A stretch of 64,000 nucleotides of DNA from Propionispora sp. 2/2-37 (GCF_001298735.1 NZ_CYSP01000013.1:1-64000); one strand, 5' to 3'; shown: positions 1 to 10,320, counted from the stretch's first letter. Program-made: numbers and translations. The notes: generated by a model from the letters alone, not told the origin.

Positions 1-966
1 TAAATCGACGCATGCCAAAATTGCCTTTGATATTTCCAAAGACACTCTCGACTTCAACCGGCCGTAGGCTACGCATTTGCAGGCCATACTCACTAGTTAG
101 ATTGACCCGTGCCTGCGCCTTTAACTCATTTGCGCGCCTGTTAATATAGATTCTTCGATTGGCAGACGGGTTATCGCCTTTCTTGATACAACGATCCCGG
201 TATGGACACCCGCTACAATCTGCACTTTCATAAATTCGTACCACACTGCGATAGCCGCTTTTGCTTTTTTGGCTCCGCTCATACTGAAACCGTAGAATCC
301 TACCACAACCGCAGATATATTCATCGCGCTCTTCATCATATTGCCAGTTTTGTACGCGAGTGAGATCAGACTTCCACTTTCGGCTAGCTTCTTTATGAAA
401 GGTATTGTATTTTACGTAGTTTCTCAGTTTGGCTTCTTGCAAATACTCATAGTTTTCCTCACTGCCGTAGCCTGCATCCGCCACCACATTACCAGGTAGT
501 TTTCCACCTAATTCCTTTTTGAGTTCTTCGAAGTGCTCTTTCAAGCAACTGGTATCACCGGCTTCCTGATGTACGCTATACCCAACTACAAATTGATTCT
601 CGGTTCCAATCTGGACGTTGTATCCCGGCTTTAACTGCCCGTTTTTCATGTGGTCCTCTTTCATCCGCATAAAGGTGGCAGCGGTATCTGTTTTGGAATA
701 GCTGTTGCGTTCCGCAAGGAGTTCTTCTTGTTGTTCATATTTTTTCATCCGGGGCAGGTAGTCTTTCACGATGAGCTTCTTAGCCTTTTGCAGCTTTTTG
801 TCCGCCGGATTGTCGTCTAGTTTTTTATCAATCCGTTTGACAGCTTCTTCGATTGCTTTTGAGTCGATGGGCTTGTCCCCGCCAAGCTCTTCGAGGTTTT
901 CGTCCCCATATTCCTCGTTTTCCGCTTGATTGGTTAGTTCCGCTGCGGCAAATAGCTCTTTGGAAT
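1..966 (-). pseudogene. IS1182-type DDE transposase, 5'-truncated, runs off left edge
   Basis: Reading the minus strand from 966 down to 1 gives one uninterrupted frame of about 320 codons with no start. It begins ELFAAAELTNQAENEEYGDE and includes KPGYNVQIGTENQFVVGYSV, the DDE-type VADAGYGSEENYEYL, a CxC/CPYRDRC zinc-like cluster, and ends at the window edge with FGNIKGNFGMRRF. This order is typical of the C-terminal two thirds of IS1182-family transposases (DDE_Tnp_1 fold), which cut and join DNA. About 190 N-terminal residues are missing: the frame stops exactly where the neighbouring RAYT/REP unit begins at 967, so that element or a recombination at it removed the start. The protein cannot be functional as it stands. 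The 3' end lies outside the window. Confidence 0.85.
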
Positions 967-1862
967 GCGACAGGGGACGGTTCTCTCTTGTCGCATGTTC
1001 TTCTTTACGATATAATATGGATAAAAAGTCAAGGTGATTTAAATGACAAGGCATGCCAGAAGACAAAGTGCAAGTGGTATTTACCATATCATGATTAGAG
1101 GTAATGAACGGAAAAATATCTTTCTTTGTGATGAAGACAAAGATCGTTTTCTTGAAGTATTGCAAAGAATGAAGGAAGAAGAGAACTACCTCTTATACGC
1201 ATATTGTCTAATGGATAACCACGTCCATCTGTTAATTGGTGAGCGCAAAGACAGTATACAGAGATTAATGAAGAGAATATGTGTAAGTTATGTTTATTAT
1301 TTTAATAAACGATATAAAAGAGTAGGACACCTTTTCCAGGATAGGTATCGTAGTGAAGTGGTAGAAGAAGAGGGATACATATTAGCTGCTACAAGGTATA
1401 TTCACAATAATCCAGTGGAAGCCGGAATTGTCAGGAATGTGGAAGATTATAAGTGGAGCAGTTATCATCAATACATAAATCCCTGGAAGGACAAGATGAT
1501 CGATAGAGAGCTGATACTTTCACTGATATCTGATCAAGAAGAGCGGGCGATCGAAGGTTTTATAAACTATTCTGCTGAAATAGCAGAAGAAACTTTCATC
1601 GGAGCAAAAGAGGAAAGTACGATAAATAGAAGGCAAGACAAAGATGAGGACCTTAAAGAACAGATACATGTAACATTACAAAAATATAGACATACTTTAG
1701 AGAGTTTTAAGCAATGCAAAGATAAAAGCCTACGGAATGAAATAATAAAACTCATTAAGTGGACAACGAAAGCATCTGTAAGGGAACTGGCAAAAGAATT
1801 GGGGATCAGTAAAGATATAATTTTTAGGGCGTAAATGCGAAATAAGAACCGTCCCCTGTCGC
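967..1862. mobile_element. RAYT/REP unit with perfect 18-bp terminal inverted repeat
   Basis: The sequence gcgacaggggacggttct at 967-984 is the exact reverse complement of agaaccgtcccctgtcgc at 1845-1862, and the pair brackets the Y1 transposase gene. The left copy is itself a short palindrome (gcgaca at 967-972 against tgtcgc at 987-992), the usual form of a REP sequence. RAYT proteins nick such hairpins. What flanks it differs on the two sides (IS1182 transposase on the left, haemagglutinin on the right), so this is not a clean insertion into one gene. Confidence 0.8.
1043..1834 (+). CDS. REP-associated tyrosine (Y1/IS200-like) transposase
   Basis: The 263-residue protein is a single-strand DNA transposase of the Y1_Tnp superfamily, RAYT branch. 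It opens with RRQSASGIYHIMIRGNERK, carries the HUH metal-binding motif as DNHVHLL (about residues 58-64), the RVGHLFQDRYRSE block, and the RAYT signature IHNNPVEAGIV...YKWSSYHQYI (about residues 121-149). RAYTs act on REP hairpins rather than on long insertion-sequence ends, and the perfect inverted repeat flanking this gene fits that. The C-terminal 100 residues are lysine/glutamate-rich with a possible helix-turn-helix (REL AKELGISKD) for DNA recognition. The reading frame is intact. It may still be active; the sequence does not show recent movement. Confidence 0.88.
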   Translation: MTRHARRQSASGIYHIMIRGNERKNIFLCDEDKDRFLEVLQRMKEEENYLLYAYCLMDNHVHLLIGERKDSIQRLMKRICVSYVYYFNKRYKRVGHLFQDRYRSEVVEEEGYILAATRYIHNNPVEAGIVRNVEDYKWSSYHQYINPWKDKMIDRELILSLISDQEERAIEGFINYSAEIAEETFIGAKEESTINRRQDKDEDLKEQIHVTLQKYRHTLESFKQCKDKSLRNEIIKLIKWTTKASVRELAKELGISKDIIFRA

Positions 1863-1865
1863 GTA

Positions 1866-3647
1866 GGCAGCCTCCTTAGCGGGGACAACGTGATCCTGTC
1901 CGGCGACAATGTAACGATTAAGGGTTCTACCGTTGCCGCAACCGTTGCGGCCAATATAACAGCCGTTAACGGCGTCAATATTACGGCGGAAAAAGACCTG
2001 AGCCAGACCGATGCCTCGGTCGGCAAACGTGGCGGCTACTACTTCAACCGGTAGCAGGAGACCGATGAAACGGTGGCCGGCAGTACCATCGCCGCCGGAA
2101 CGGATATCACCGTCAAAGGGCGGGATATCCTGGTCAAAGGCTCGGACGTCAGCAGTGAAAACGGCAAAATCAGCCTGAAGGCCGATAACAACGTCAACGT
2201 CACGGCCGAAACCGAACATCATGAAAGCCTGCACGAAGAACACCGTGAAAAAACAGGCCTCCTGTCCTCTACCAAAACCGACATCTATGACCACCAAAGC
2301 CTGGACGCCGTCCGGGGCAGCAGCCTGTCCGGCAATGAACTGGAAGTAACCGCCGGCAACGATGTCACGGTGCAGGGTTCAAGTGCCGTGGCGGATAAGG
2401 ATGTCGCCATAACCGCAAAGAACGGAAATATCACCATCGAATCAGCCCGGGAGACCAGCCGGAGCGAATACGAGAAGTCTGTCAAAAAATCCGGCGTCTT
2501 CTCCGGCGGCGGATTGGGCGTAGCCATAGGCAGCCAGAAGCAAAAACATACCGACGACCTGGACAGTGTCAGCCAGGCGGGCAGCGTCGCCGGGTCCGTT
2601 GACGGCAATGTAACCCTGGAGGCCGGAAAAGACGTGACCGTCACCGCCTCCGACATCATCAGCGGCCAGGACACTGCCATAACCGGGCAGAACGTCACCA
2701 TTGAGGCGGACGACAATATCGACAAAGAACGTGAGACCTATGAATTCAAACAAAGCGGTCTCAGTCTGGCGATCGGTGGTCAGGTCGTAGACAACATCCA
2801 GGGTGTCTACCAGCCGGCCAAACGGGCCGGTGAAGTAGAAGACAGCCGTCTGAAAGCGCTCTACGACTACAAGGCCGTCAAAGCGGCGGATAATCTGAAC
2901 CGCGGCAAAAATGCCGACGGCAGTGCCAAGACAGATGGCGGCTTGTCGGTCAGCATCAGCCTGGGCTCGAGCAAAAAACAAAGCGAAACCAACGCCGAAG
3001 CAACCACAGCCGCAGGCAGCCAGGTGACTGCCGGCGGTGATGTCAGCATCACCGCCACCGGCGTGAAAGACGAACAAGGCCGGGTCATTGACGGCGGGGA
3101 CCTGAACATCGTTGGATCGAGTATTGACGGGCAAAACATCCATCTCAGCGCGGCCAACGGTGTGAACCTGACGGCCGCGGAAAACACCACCAGCACCAAA
3201 ACCACCTCCAGCGGCAAATCGGCTGGTATTGGCGTCAAAGTCAGCGCCGGACAGGCCCCGGGCTTCTTCGTGGAAGGAAGTAAGTCCAGCGGCAGAGAAA
3301 ATGGTAATACCGTAACGCACACCAATACCCATATCACCGCAGCCGATACGGTAACCATCGAATCCGGTCAGGATACCAGCCTCAAAGGAGCGCAGGTCAA
3401 AGGCAAAACCGTCGATATCGACGCCAAAGGCGACCTCAATCTCGAAAGCCTGCAGGATGTAGACAACTACCAGGAAACCAACAAATCCGCCGGCGGCTCC
3501 ATCAGCTTCGGCGCCGGCGGCCTGAGCGGCACCGCTTCCGCCAGCAAAGGCCACATCGACTCCGAATACCAAAGCGTCACTGAACAAACGGGGATCTATG
3601 CAGGAGAAGGCGGCTTCGACATCGAAGCAGGCGGCAACACCGACCTG
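1866..3647 (+). pseudogene. FhaB/CdiA-like filamentous haemagglutinin fragment
   Basis: Codons from 1866 read SLLSGDNVILSGDNVTIKGS and then hit an in-frame TAG at 2052-2054; the same frame continues from ATG 2073 for about 525 codons. The protein is made of repeated beta-helix strands (NxVTVxGSxV, GDLNIVGSSIDGQNIHLSAA, GKTVDIDAKGDLNLESLQD), the hallmark of haemagglutinin repeats in two-partner-secretion exoproteins. There is no signal peptide, no TPS secretion domain and no C-terminal toxin. The 5' end is cut at the RAYT repeat and the 3' end runs without a stop into RAYT-derived codons at 3648. GC-rich codon use differs from the AT-rich RAYT on both sides. This is a leftover of a surface or contact-inhibition exoprotein and would not be secreted. 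Confidence 0.85.
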
Positions 3648-3800
3648 AACCCATTAAAAGCAGGAATAACCAAAAAGATAAATAAGTATGCATGGAGCAG
3701 TTATCATGAATATATAGGAAATTGCGGAATTACCGATATAGATTTGGCGTTGGGCATCGACAGCATTTATGAAGAGGAGATAAAGGAAAAGGGGAGTTAG
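3648..3800 (+). pseudogene. RAYT transposase C-terminal fragment fused to the haemagglutinin remnant
   Basis: In frame with the haemagglutinin, the codons read NPLKAGITKKINKYAWSSYH, then EYIGNCGITDIDLALGIDSI and a stop at 3800. This lines up with NPVEAGIVRNVEDYKWSSYHQYI of the complete RAYT at 1043-1834, but it differs too much to be a recent copy. The HUH motif and catalytic tyrosine are absent. It marks the breakpoint of the haemagglutinin gene. Confidence 0.82.
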
Positions 3801-3938
3801 CTCGAAGAATTCTTCAAAAAATGGATGTGTGTCGCCCCGGTTGAGTACGGGATTTTATCAGGCGGTATCAGGACAGGCTTGCGCCGTTTAGCGTCAAGGA
3901 AGCAGGTAAATATATTTAACAGATTGGAGGTAAAAGCA

Positions 3939-4361
3939 ATGATGAGAAATCCTGAACAAACAATCGGTAATCTTATAGATAAACAAAATGTCGCCTTTAT
4001 CAGTTCGGTGGCTGGCGATGGCTTTCCCAATACAAAAGCCATGCTGCCGCCGAGAAAGCGTAAGGGCATTAAAAATTTCTGGTTCACAACAAATACTTCT
4101 TCCATGCGGGTAACTCAATATCGCAAAAACCCTAAGGCATGTATTTATTTTTGTGACAAGAGATTTTTTCGCGGCGTTATGCTGAAAGGGACGATGGAAG
4201 TATTAGAGGATGCGGCCAGCAGGGAAATGATCTGGCAGGAAGGCGACACCATGTATTATCCAAAGGGCGTTACCGACCCGGATTATTGCGTACTGAAGTT
4301 TACAGCGCAATCGGGGAGGTATTACAGTAACTTCAGCTCCGAGGATTTTGTTGTTGAATAG
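3939..4361 (+). CDS. pyridoxamine 5'-phosphate oxidase-like flavin-binding protein
   Basis: The 140-residue protein belongs to the split-barrel FMN-binding superfamily related to PNPOx and general stress protein 26. The start is ATG 3939, preceded by ggaggt with good spacing; the open frame reaching back to 3825 has no ribosome site. Recognisable parts are the N-terminal NLIDKQNVAFISSVAGDGFP, the central strand KGIKNFWFTTNTSS, and GVMLKGTMEVLEDAASREM with a C-terminal YCVLKFTAQSGRYYSNF. Such proteins bind FMN, F420 or haem and often detoxify or reduce small molecules; the exact substrate cannot be told. It stands alone between transposon debris and the arabinose region. Confidence 0.78.
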   Translation: MMRNPEQTIGNLIDKQNVAFISSVAGDGFPNTKAMLPPRKRKGIKNFWFTTNTSSMRVTQYRKNPKACIYFCDKRFFRGVMLKGTMEVLEDAASREMIWQEGDTMYYPKGVTDPDYCVLKFTAQSGRYYSNFSSEDFVVE

Positions 4362-4806
4362 TTGGAGCGCTTTAATATGAGTAAGGAAACGAAAGAAAAG
4401 TTAGCTGGATCATAAAAGACATGGGGACGGTGGATGTGTCTTGCGGAAAAATAAATCTTACGCAAATGGTACAGTACTTGCCCGCCGCCTTTGTGGCGGG
4501 CAGGGGGCAATGGAAATAAAGAATGCAGGCAATCCGCCTGTTTATTTTTTTTGCAAAAAATAAGGTAGAAAATTATAAATATAGAAAAAATTTCTGAAAG
4601 TTAGCAGGTATCGGAAAATGGAAAGCGAATTAATTTAAAAAATAATTTTATATTTAATTAAATTAAGAATGAGAGGTGGGTGATATCGATTGGGTCATAA
4701 CCGGTTTGGATAGGAGGTTTGCTTGGAAGGCAATAAAGGAGGGGAAGTTCGGTTACCGGATGGTGGAGTTGGCATCAAGCCGCAAAAAAAGAGGAGGAGT
4801 TTTTTA
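4362..4806. other. intergenic: REP-like palindrome, GC hairpin and AT-rich control region
   Basis: No gene is seen. It holds an imperfect REP-like palindrome (gacat...atgtgtc, 4418-4440, with the ggggacgg core of the RAYT ends), an 8-bp GC hairpin (tgcccgcc at 4479-4486 against ggcgggca at 4495-4502), and a very AT-rich stretch at 4628-4667 with the small palindrome tttaattaaa (4653-4662). The 10-mer atatttaatt at 4650-4659 also occurs in the palindrome before araB, so this is a likely regulator site for the sugar importer that follows. Confidence 0.55.
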
Positions 4807-5892
4807 ATGAAGAAAATCGTATCTCTCCTGTTGGTATTGGCAATGACAATGCTTTTGGCAGCCTGTGGATCAAACAGCAGCCCAACTGCCGCAGACAACG
4901 GCGGAAAGAAAAAGGTGGGCATTGCCATGCCGACAAAATCATCTTCCCGCTGGATCGCTGACGGTGACAATATTGTGAAACAACTGCAGGCCAAGGGGTA
5001 TGAAGTGGATCTGCAGTATGGCGAGGATAATGTGGAAAACCAGGTCGCGCAAATTGAGAATATGATTACCAAAGGGGCCAACATTCTGGTTATTGCCTCG
5101 ATTGACGGGGATGCGTTAAGCGATGTATTGCAGAAAGCCAAGGACAACAATATACCGGTTATCGCTTATGACCGTTTAATCAGAAAAACACCCAATGTCG
5201 ATTATTATGCCACCTTTGACAATTTCAAGGTCGGGGTCTTGCAAGGTCAGTATATTGAAGAAAAACTGGGCTTAAAGGAAGGTAAAGGACCGTTTAATAT
5301 GGAGATGTTCGGCGGTTCACCCGATGATAATAATGCCTATATGTTTTTTGACGGTGCCATGTCGGTTTTGAAACCGTATATTGATTCCGGGAAGCTGGTA
5401 GTAAAAAGCGGCCAGATGGATATGAAAGTCTGTGCTACCCTGCGCTGGGACGGAGCGACGGCACAGGCCAGAATGGATAATTTGCTGAGCAAAAACTATA
5501 CCGCCGATAAAGTGGATGCCATTTTGTCTCCCTATGACGGCATCAGCATTGGTGTTATTTCTTCATTAAAAGCAGTGGGATACGGTACCGGGGCTCATCC
5601 TATGCCGATCATTACCGGACAGGACGCGGAAATACCTTCGATTAAATCGATTATTAAAGGAGAGCAGTCCATGACGGTGTTTAAGGACACCAGGGAACTG
5701 GCTAAAGTTACCGTGGCCATGGTAGAGGCTGTTGTAAACGGTAAAACGGCGGAAACCAACGATAATAAGACGTATAATAACGGGGTTAAAGTGGTTCCTT
5801 CCTATCTTCTGCCTCCGGTTGCGGTGGATAAGACCAATTATAAAAAGGCACTGGTGGACAGCGGCTATTACACGGAAGACCAACTGCAGTAA
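4807..5892 (+). CDS. chvE: multiple-monosaccharide ABC transporter, substrate-binding lipoprotein (ChvE-like)
   Basis: The 361-residue protein is a periplasmic sugar-binding protein of the ribose/galactose/ChvE type (Peripla_BP_4). The chosen start, ATG 4807, follows gaggaggag; upstream codons in the same frame are basic and unlikely to be used. It begins with a lipoprotein signal, [20 protein letters not shown], with the lipidated cysteine at residue 20. Later motifs are [33 protein letters not shown] and VIAYDRLI. Its place directly before gguA and gguB and in the same locus as araBDA suggests uptake of L-arabinose (ChvE binds arabinose, galactose and glucose). A perfect 18-bp hairpin follows the stop and probably sets its higher expression relative to the importer genes. 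Confidence 0.88.
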   Translation: MKKIVSLLLVLAMTMLLAACGSNSSPTAADNGGKKKVGIAMPTKSSSRWIADGDNIVKQLQAKGYEVDLQYGEDNVENQVAQIENMITKGANILVIASIDGDALSDVLQKAKDNNIPVIAYDRLIRKTPNVDYYATFDNFKVGVLQGQYIEEKLGLKEGKGPFNMEMFGGSPDDNNAYMFFDGAMSVLKPYIDSGKLVVKSGQMDMKVCATLRWDGATAQARMDNLLSKNYTADKVDAILSPYDGISIGVISSLKAVGYGTGAHPMPIITGQDAEIPSIKSIIKGEQSMTVFKDTRELAKVTVAMVEAVVNGKTAETNDNKTYNNGVKVVPSYLLPPVAVDKTNYKKALVDSGYYTEDQLQ

Positions 5893-5946
5893 AGCAGCGT
5901 CCGTGTCAACGTAAAGAAGCTAACCATGCTGCGAGACGGCCGGACG

Positions 5947-5988
5947 GTATTATTTGATGATGGCTGAAAGGCCATCATCAAATAATAC
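5947..5988 (+). promoter_or_regulatory. intercistronic hairpin, perfect 18-bp stem
   Basis: gtattatttgatgatggc at 5947-5964 and its exact reverse complement at 5971-5988 enclose a 6-nt loop. There is no T-run, so it is not a classical terminator. It sits between the binding-protein gene and the ATPase gene, where such hairpins commonly protect the upstream mRNA end and reduce downstream expression. Confidence 0.75.
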
Positions 5989-6069
5989 ATTCACCAGGAC
6001 CGGCGCATTATGGTTCCAATGCCGGAGAAGCTGGCAACCGGTTAGAAGATCCATGCGGGAGGTGGGGCG

Positions 6070-7593
6070 ATGGGAGACTTCATTTTGGAAATGGTTAACA
6101 TAACCAAAGTTTTTCCCGGAGTTAAAGCGTTGGATAATGTCAATTTACAGGTAAAAAAAGGCGAGATTCATGCGCTGCTTGGTGAGAACGGGGCCGGAAA
6201 ATCTACGTTGATGAAGATTTTAAGCGGGGTATATCCACATGGCACCTATGACGGTGAAATCCGTTATGATGGTCAGTGCTGTGAATTTAAAACGATCAAG
6301 GACAGTGAAAAACAGGGCATTGTCATCATTCACCAGGAACTGGCGCTCATTCCCTATTTGTCGATTGCGGAAAATATTTTTCTGGGCAATGAGAATGTGA
6401 AAAGAGGGATGATTGACTGGCATGTCACTACAGCCCGGACCCAGGAATTGTTGTCAAAAGTGGGATTAAACGAATTGCCCGGAACGCTGATTACTAATAT
6501 CGGGGTGGGTAAACAGCAGTTGGTGGAGATTGCCAAGGCGTTATCCAAAGAAGTGCAACTGTTGATTCTGGATGAACCGACATCGGCATTAAATGAAGCG
6601 GACAGTGACAACCTGCTCAACCTGCTGCTGGAATTTAAAAAACAGGGAATTACCTCCATTTTGATTTCTCATAAGCTGAATGAAATTTCCCGGGTAGCCG
6701 ATTCCATCACCATTCTGCGTGACGGGGCTGCCATTGAAACGCTGGATGCCAAAGCGGACTGCATTACCGAAGACCGCATCATCCAGGGGATGGTCGGCAG
6801 AACGCTGACTGACCGGTTTCCGAAAAGAACAGCGGCAGCCGGGGAGGTTATTTTCGAGGTCAGAAACTGGAATGTATATCATCCGCTGCACAGTGACCGC
6901 CAGATTCTTCATGATATTCATCTGACAATCCGCAAAGGGGAGGTAGTAGGGATTGCCGGCCTGATGGGAGCCGGCAGAACGGAACTGGCGATGAGTATTT
7001 TTGGCAAGTCGTATGGACAGAAAATCAGCGGACAGATTTTTAAAAATGGCCGCGAATGTCAGCTTGGCGATGTCAATGCGGCGATCCGTAATGGAATTGC
7101 TTATGTAACGGAAGACCGGAAACAATACGGACTCATTCTGGACGACGATATCAAAAAAAATGCAACGCTGGCCAATTTGGATAAAATAGCCAGGCATCAT
7201 GTTATTGACGGCAATCAGGAAATTGTGGAGGTGGAAAATAGCCGTAAACAATTAAATATCAAGTGCTCCAGTATTTTGCAAAAGACAATGAACTTAAGCG
7301 GCGGTAACCAGCAGAAGGTGGTGTTGGCAAAATGGGTTTTTGCCGAGCCCGATGTTCTGATTTTGGATGAACCTACCCGTGGTATTGATGTAGGCGCCAA
7401 ATTTGAAATCTATTCTATCATCAATGATCTGGCCAGGGCAGGCAAGGGGATATTGTTCATATCCTCCGAACTGCCCGAAATCCTGGGAATGTGCGACCGG
7501 ATCTATGTGATGAGTGAGGGGCGGGTAACCGGAGAACTGCCGCGGGCAGAGGCCTCTCAGGAAAAAATCATGAAATATGTAATAACCAAATAG
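6070..7593 (+). CDS. gguA: multiple-monosaccharide ABC transporter, ATP-binding protein (GguA/MmsA)
   Basis: The 507-residue cytoplasmic protein powers sugar import. It has two ABC domains in tandem, as in RbsA/MglA. The first has Walker [10 protein letters not shown] (about residues 38-46), signature [15 protein letters not shown] and Walker [12 protein letters not shown]. The second has the degenerate Walker [13 protein letters not shown] usual for this family, signature [14 protein letters not shown] and [15 protein letters not shown]. Length is typical. The ATG at 6070 follows ggaggtggggcg. The neighbours, a ChvE-like binding protein and a GguB permease, identify the system. Confidence 0.92.
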   Translation: MGDFILEMVNITKVFPGVKALDNVNLQVKKGEIHALLGENGAGKSTLMKILSGVYPHGTYDGEIRYDGQCCEFKTIKDSEKQGIVIIHQELALIPYLSIAENIFLGNENVKRGMIDWHVTTARTQELLSKVGLNELPGTLITNIGVGKQQLVEIAKALSKEVQLLILDEPTSALNEADSDNLLNLLLEFKKQGITSILISHKLNEISRVADSITILRDGAAIETLDAKADCITEDRIIQGMVGRTLTDRFPKRTAAAGEVIFEVRNWNVYHPLHSDRQILHDIHLTIRKGEVVGIAGLMGAGRTELAMSIFGKSYGQKISGQIFKNGRECQLGDVNAAIRNGIAYVTEDRKQYGLILDDDIKKNATLANLDKIARHHVIDGNQEIVEVENSRKQLNIKCSSILQKTMNLSGGNQQKVVLAKWVFAEPDVLILDEPTRGIDVGAKFEIYSIINDLARAGKGILFISSELPEILGMCDRIYVMSEGRVTGELPRAEASQEKIMKYVITK

Positions 7594-7606
7594 GGAGGGG
7601 CAGTCG

Positions 7607-8770
7607 TTGGAAACGCTGAAAAAAATGATTCAGAGTAATATCCGGGAATACGGCATGGTGTTTGCTCTGATATCCATTGTGGTGTTTTTTGAAATTGTCA
7701 GCAAGGGCACGCTGTTAATGCCGTTAAACGTGACAAACCTGATTCAGCAGAATAGCTACATCCTTATTTTGGCCATTGGTATGCTGCTGGTTATCGTTGC
7801 CTTTCAAATTGATTTATCGGTGGGGTCGATCACCGCATTTATCGGAGCGATGTCGGCCATCCTTATGGTAGACAATCAGCTGGGGGTTGTTCCGGCGGTG
7901 CTGCTTTCCCTGCTGCTTGGTGCGCTGGCCGGGGCCTGGCAGGGGTATTGGATTTCCTATTTCCGTATCCCGGCGTTTATTGTAACGCTGGCCGGTATGC
8001 TGATTTTCCGGGGACTAACGATGACGGTTCTCAACGGCCAGTCCAAGGGGCCTTTTCCGGTCAGTTTCCAGAAGGTCAGCAACGGATTTGTTCCCGATCT
8101 GTTTGGCGGCAGTTCCCTGCATATCACCACCCTGGTGATTGGCATTATCCTGACGTTGATTTACATTTACTTTGAAATCAACAGCCGGAAGGCCAAAAAG
8201 CAATATAATTTTGAGGTCATACCCCTCCAGTTTCTGGTAGCGAAGATCGGGATTGTAGCGATCGCCATTAACTGGTTTATGTACCTGCTGGCTTCCTATA
8301 AAGGCATACCCAATGTGCTGGTTCTGCTGTTTTTTCTGATTGTCATGTACACCTTTATTACCACGAAAACGGTTGCCGGACGCCATATCTATGCGGTTGG
8401 CGGCAATGAGAAAGCGGCTAAACTATCCGGCGTAAAAACAAAAAGCATTGTATTTTGGGTCTTTGTGAATATGGGGGTACTGTCAGCGCTTTCCGGCCTG
8501 GTCTTTGCCGCCAGGCTGAATGCGGCAACACCGAAGGCCGGGGTCGGCTTTGAACTGGATGCCATTGCCGCCTGCTTTATCGGCGGCGCGTCGGTGGCCG
8601 GGGGGACCGGCGCCATTATGGGGGCGATCATCGGTGGTTTGGTTATGGGAGTCATGAATAACGGCATGTCCCTGCTCGGGGTTACGGTCGATATGCAACA
8701 AACGATTAAGGGGCTGGTGCTGCTGGTGGCAGTGGCTTTTGATATTTACACCAAATCCAAACAGTCGTGA
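7607..8770 (+). CDS. gguB: multiple-monosaccharide ABC transporter, permease (GguB/MmsB)
   Basis: The 387-residue inner-membrane protein forms the sugar channel together with GguA. About ten hydrophobic segments are visible, beginning with MVFALISIVVFFEIVSKGTL, and the BPD_transp_2 signature is present (LVIVAFQIDLSVGSITAFIG, AVGGNEKAAKLSGVKTKSIV). Translation probably starts at TTG 7607, 13 nt after the gguA stop and behind gggagggg. The longer-than-ribose-type central part (about residues 170-235) is usual in GguB. It closes the chvE-gguA-gguB operon. Confidence 0.9.
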   Translation: METLKKMIQSNIREYGMVFALISIVVFFEIVSKGTLLMPLNVTNLIQQNSYILILAIGMLLVIVAFQIDLSVGSITAFIGAMSAILMVDNQLGVVPAVLLSLLLGALAGAWQGYWISYFRIPAFIVTLAGMLIFRGLTMTVLNGQSKGPFPVSFQKVSNGFVPDLFGGSSLHITTLVIGIILTLIYIYFEINSRKAKKQYNFEVIPLQFLVAKIGIVAIAINWFMYLLASYKGIPNVLVLLFFLIVMYTFITTKTVAGRHIYAVGGNEKAAKLSGVKTKSIVFWVFVNMGVLSALSGLVFAARLNAATPKAGVGFELDAIAACFIGGASVAGGTGAIMGAIIGGLVMGVMNNGMSLLGVTVDMQQTIKGLVLLVAVAFDIYTKSKQS

Positions 8771-9045
8771 CGATATAAGAAAAGAACTGTAATATTGGTT
8801 TTCTTAAATAAAATAATAAAAAAATGATTAAATTAAATGTCGAAATTAAAGGGATTTTCAGCTTTCTTTTATAATATACATATACAGCTGAATTTAAAAA
8901 CGGCTCCTGGACAGGTGTTTGGAAATCCCTTTACCAAACAGTCCCTGCAACCAATAAACATCTATCAATCTGTAAGTAACTGGAAAAATTTAAGCATCAG
9001 CAGTTTTCCCATAAACGCTGACAGGCTGACGAAAGGTAAGATATC
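8771..9045. promoter_or_regulatory. control region before the ROK gene
   Basis: No gene is supported. The stretch is AT-rich; attaaattaaat at 8827-8838 matches, on the other strand, the half-site seen in the palindrome before araB, which would fit autoregulation by the ROK protein. No clear terminator hairpin was found after gguB. Confidence 0.4.
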
Positions 9046-10254
9046 ATGCTTATGGCAGAAACCAACAATATAAATTTGAAAGCTGTGGGAGGACCGAATG
9101 AGGCTTTGGTAGTCAATACGGTCCGGCGGCGGGGGCCTATATCGCGCGTAGATATAGCGAAGCTGACCGGATTGACGGCACCGACGGTAACGAACATTTC
9201 CGGCAAACTGATTGAAGCCGGCATCATGAGCGAGTATATGATCGGCGAGTACAGCGGAGGACGCCGTCCGGTCCTGCTCAAAGCCAATCCGGATATGGCC
9301 AAAATGGTGATAGCCGATATCCGCTCGAAAGAAGTGGCCGGTTATATCATTAATGCCGGGCTGGAGATTAGCAAGCAAATCCGCAAGGATACCCGCCATC
9401 TTGATAAAGATGCTGTACTGGCGGCTATGCTGGACATCATCGCTGCCTTATGTTCTGCGGAGGAAGGCGAGGCGGTGGCGGCGATCGGGATTATTGTCCG
9501 CGGCCCGGTCCGGTCGGCCGAGGGAGTGTCCCTGTTTTCACCCAGCACCGGCTGGCGCAATGTGCCGCTGAAGTTTATTGTGGAAGGGCAGTTCCATATT
9601 CCCACTTTTGTGGAAAATGATATGCGGGCCATGGCTTTGGGTTCCTATCATTACGGTCCGTACCGGGATATCCGGAATGCCGTGTTTTTAGGAGTCGGCG
9701 GTGGCATTGGCTCCGGTATTATTTTAAACGGGGAGTTGTATCGCGGGTTGGGTGACAGTGCCGGTGAAATCGGGCACAGTGCCGTGGATATCGACGGACC
9801 GGTATGCAGCTGCGGCAATCGCGGCTGTCTCGAGGCGATGGCTTCGGAGACCGCCTTGGTCAATCTTGCCGTGCAGGCCGTAAAGGAAGGGCATACATCG
9901 CTTATTACCGATATGGTTAATCAGGATATAGAGGCCGTCAAGCCCGAACATATTTACGCTGCGGCGGAACAGGGCGACGGGCTGGCTGTGGAGGTGCTGC
10001 ATAATGTGGCCCGCTACCTGGGGGTAGGCGTTTCCAACGTGATCAACATTTTTAATCCCGAGCTTGTCATTATTGGCGGCGGGATCACCAAGGGCTATAA
10101 GTTTATTGAGGACAGTATGATGGAAGTCATCAAGCAAAGGGTGCTGGAAAGCTGTTATGCCAGTGTCCGGATTGAGTGCTCGGCAGAAGGCCGTGCCGCC
10201 GCCTTAAACGGTATTGTTGATTTAGTGATGCAGGGACTTATTTTGAACAAATAG
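9046..10254 (+). CDS. ROK-family transcriptional regulator (XylR/NagC type)
   Basis: The 402-residue protein has an N-terminal winged helix-turn-helix (RRRGPISRVDIAKLTGLTAP, about residues 26-45) followed by a ROK sugar-kinase-like domain with the DNA-binding-free kinase core motifs GVGGGIGSGIILNGELYRG and the ROK zinc site CSCGNRGCLEA. Such proteins are sugar-responsive repressors. It lies between the gguAB importer genes and araBDA, all on the same strand, so L-arabinose or a derivative is the likely effector. ATG 9046 is used here; ATG 9052 is a possible alternative. A strong terminator follows, so it is transcribed separately from araB. Confidence 0.88.
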   Translation: MLMAETNNINLKAVGGPNEALVVNTVRRRGPISRVDIAKLTGLTAPTVTNISGKLIEAGIMSEYMIGEYSGGRRPVLLKANPDMAKMVIADIRSKEVAGYIINAGLEISKQIRKDTRHLDKDAVLAAMLDIIAALCSAEEGEAVAAIGIIVRGPVRSAEGVSLFSPSTGWRNVPLKFIVEGQFHIPTFVENDMRAMALGSYHYGPYRDIRNAVFLGVGGGIGSGIILNGELYRGLGDSAGEIGHSAVDIDGPVCSCGNRGCLEAMASETALVNLAVQAVKEGHTSLITDMVNQDIEAVKPEHIYAAAEQGDGLAVEVLHNVARYLGVGVSNVINIFNPELVIIGGGITKGYKFIEDSMMEVIKQRVLESCYASVRIECSAEGRAAALNGIVDLVMQGLILNK

Positions 10255-10276
10255 CACGGATCAGAAAGGCATAGGT

Positions 10277-10320
10277 AAAAACGTCACTTTCCGCTTTGTC
10301 GGAAAGTGACGTTTTTTTTA
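10277..10320 (+). terminator. rho-independent terminator after the ROK gene
   Basis: A 17-bp stem (aaaaacgtcactttccg at 10277-10293 against 10300-10316) with a 6-nt loop is followed by a run of T. Confidence 0.9.

Noticed and set aside
853..1098. 81-codon plus-strand frame across the IS1182/RAYT junction
   Set aside because: It overlaps the antisense of the transposase and the REP repeat and has no ribosome site or family.
967..1862. RAYT unit as a simple insertion within the haemagglutinin gene
   Set aside because: The left flank is IS1182 transposase and not haemagglutinin, so the two flanks do not rejoin to one gene.
2442..3587. 381-codon minus-strand open frame opposite the haemagglutinin
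   Set aside because: It mirrors the repetitive GC-rich haemagglutinin codons, has no ribosome site and its translation is low-complexity; a shadow frame.
8837..9073. 78-codon frame between gguB and the ROK gene
   Set aside because: No ribosome site; it runs through the AT-rich control region and overlaps the ROK start.
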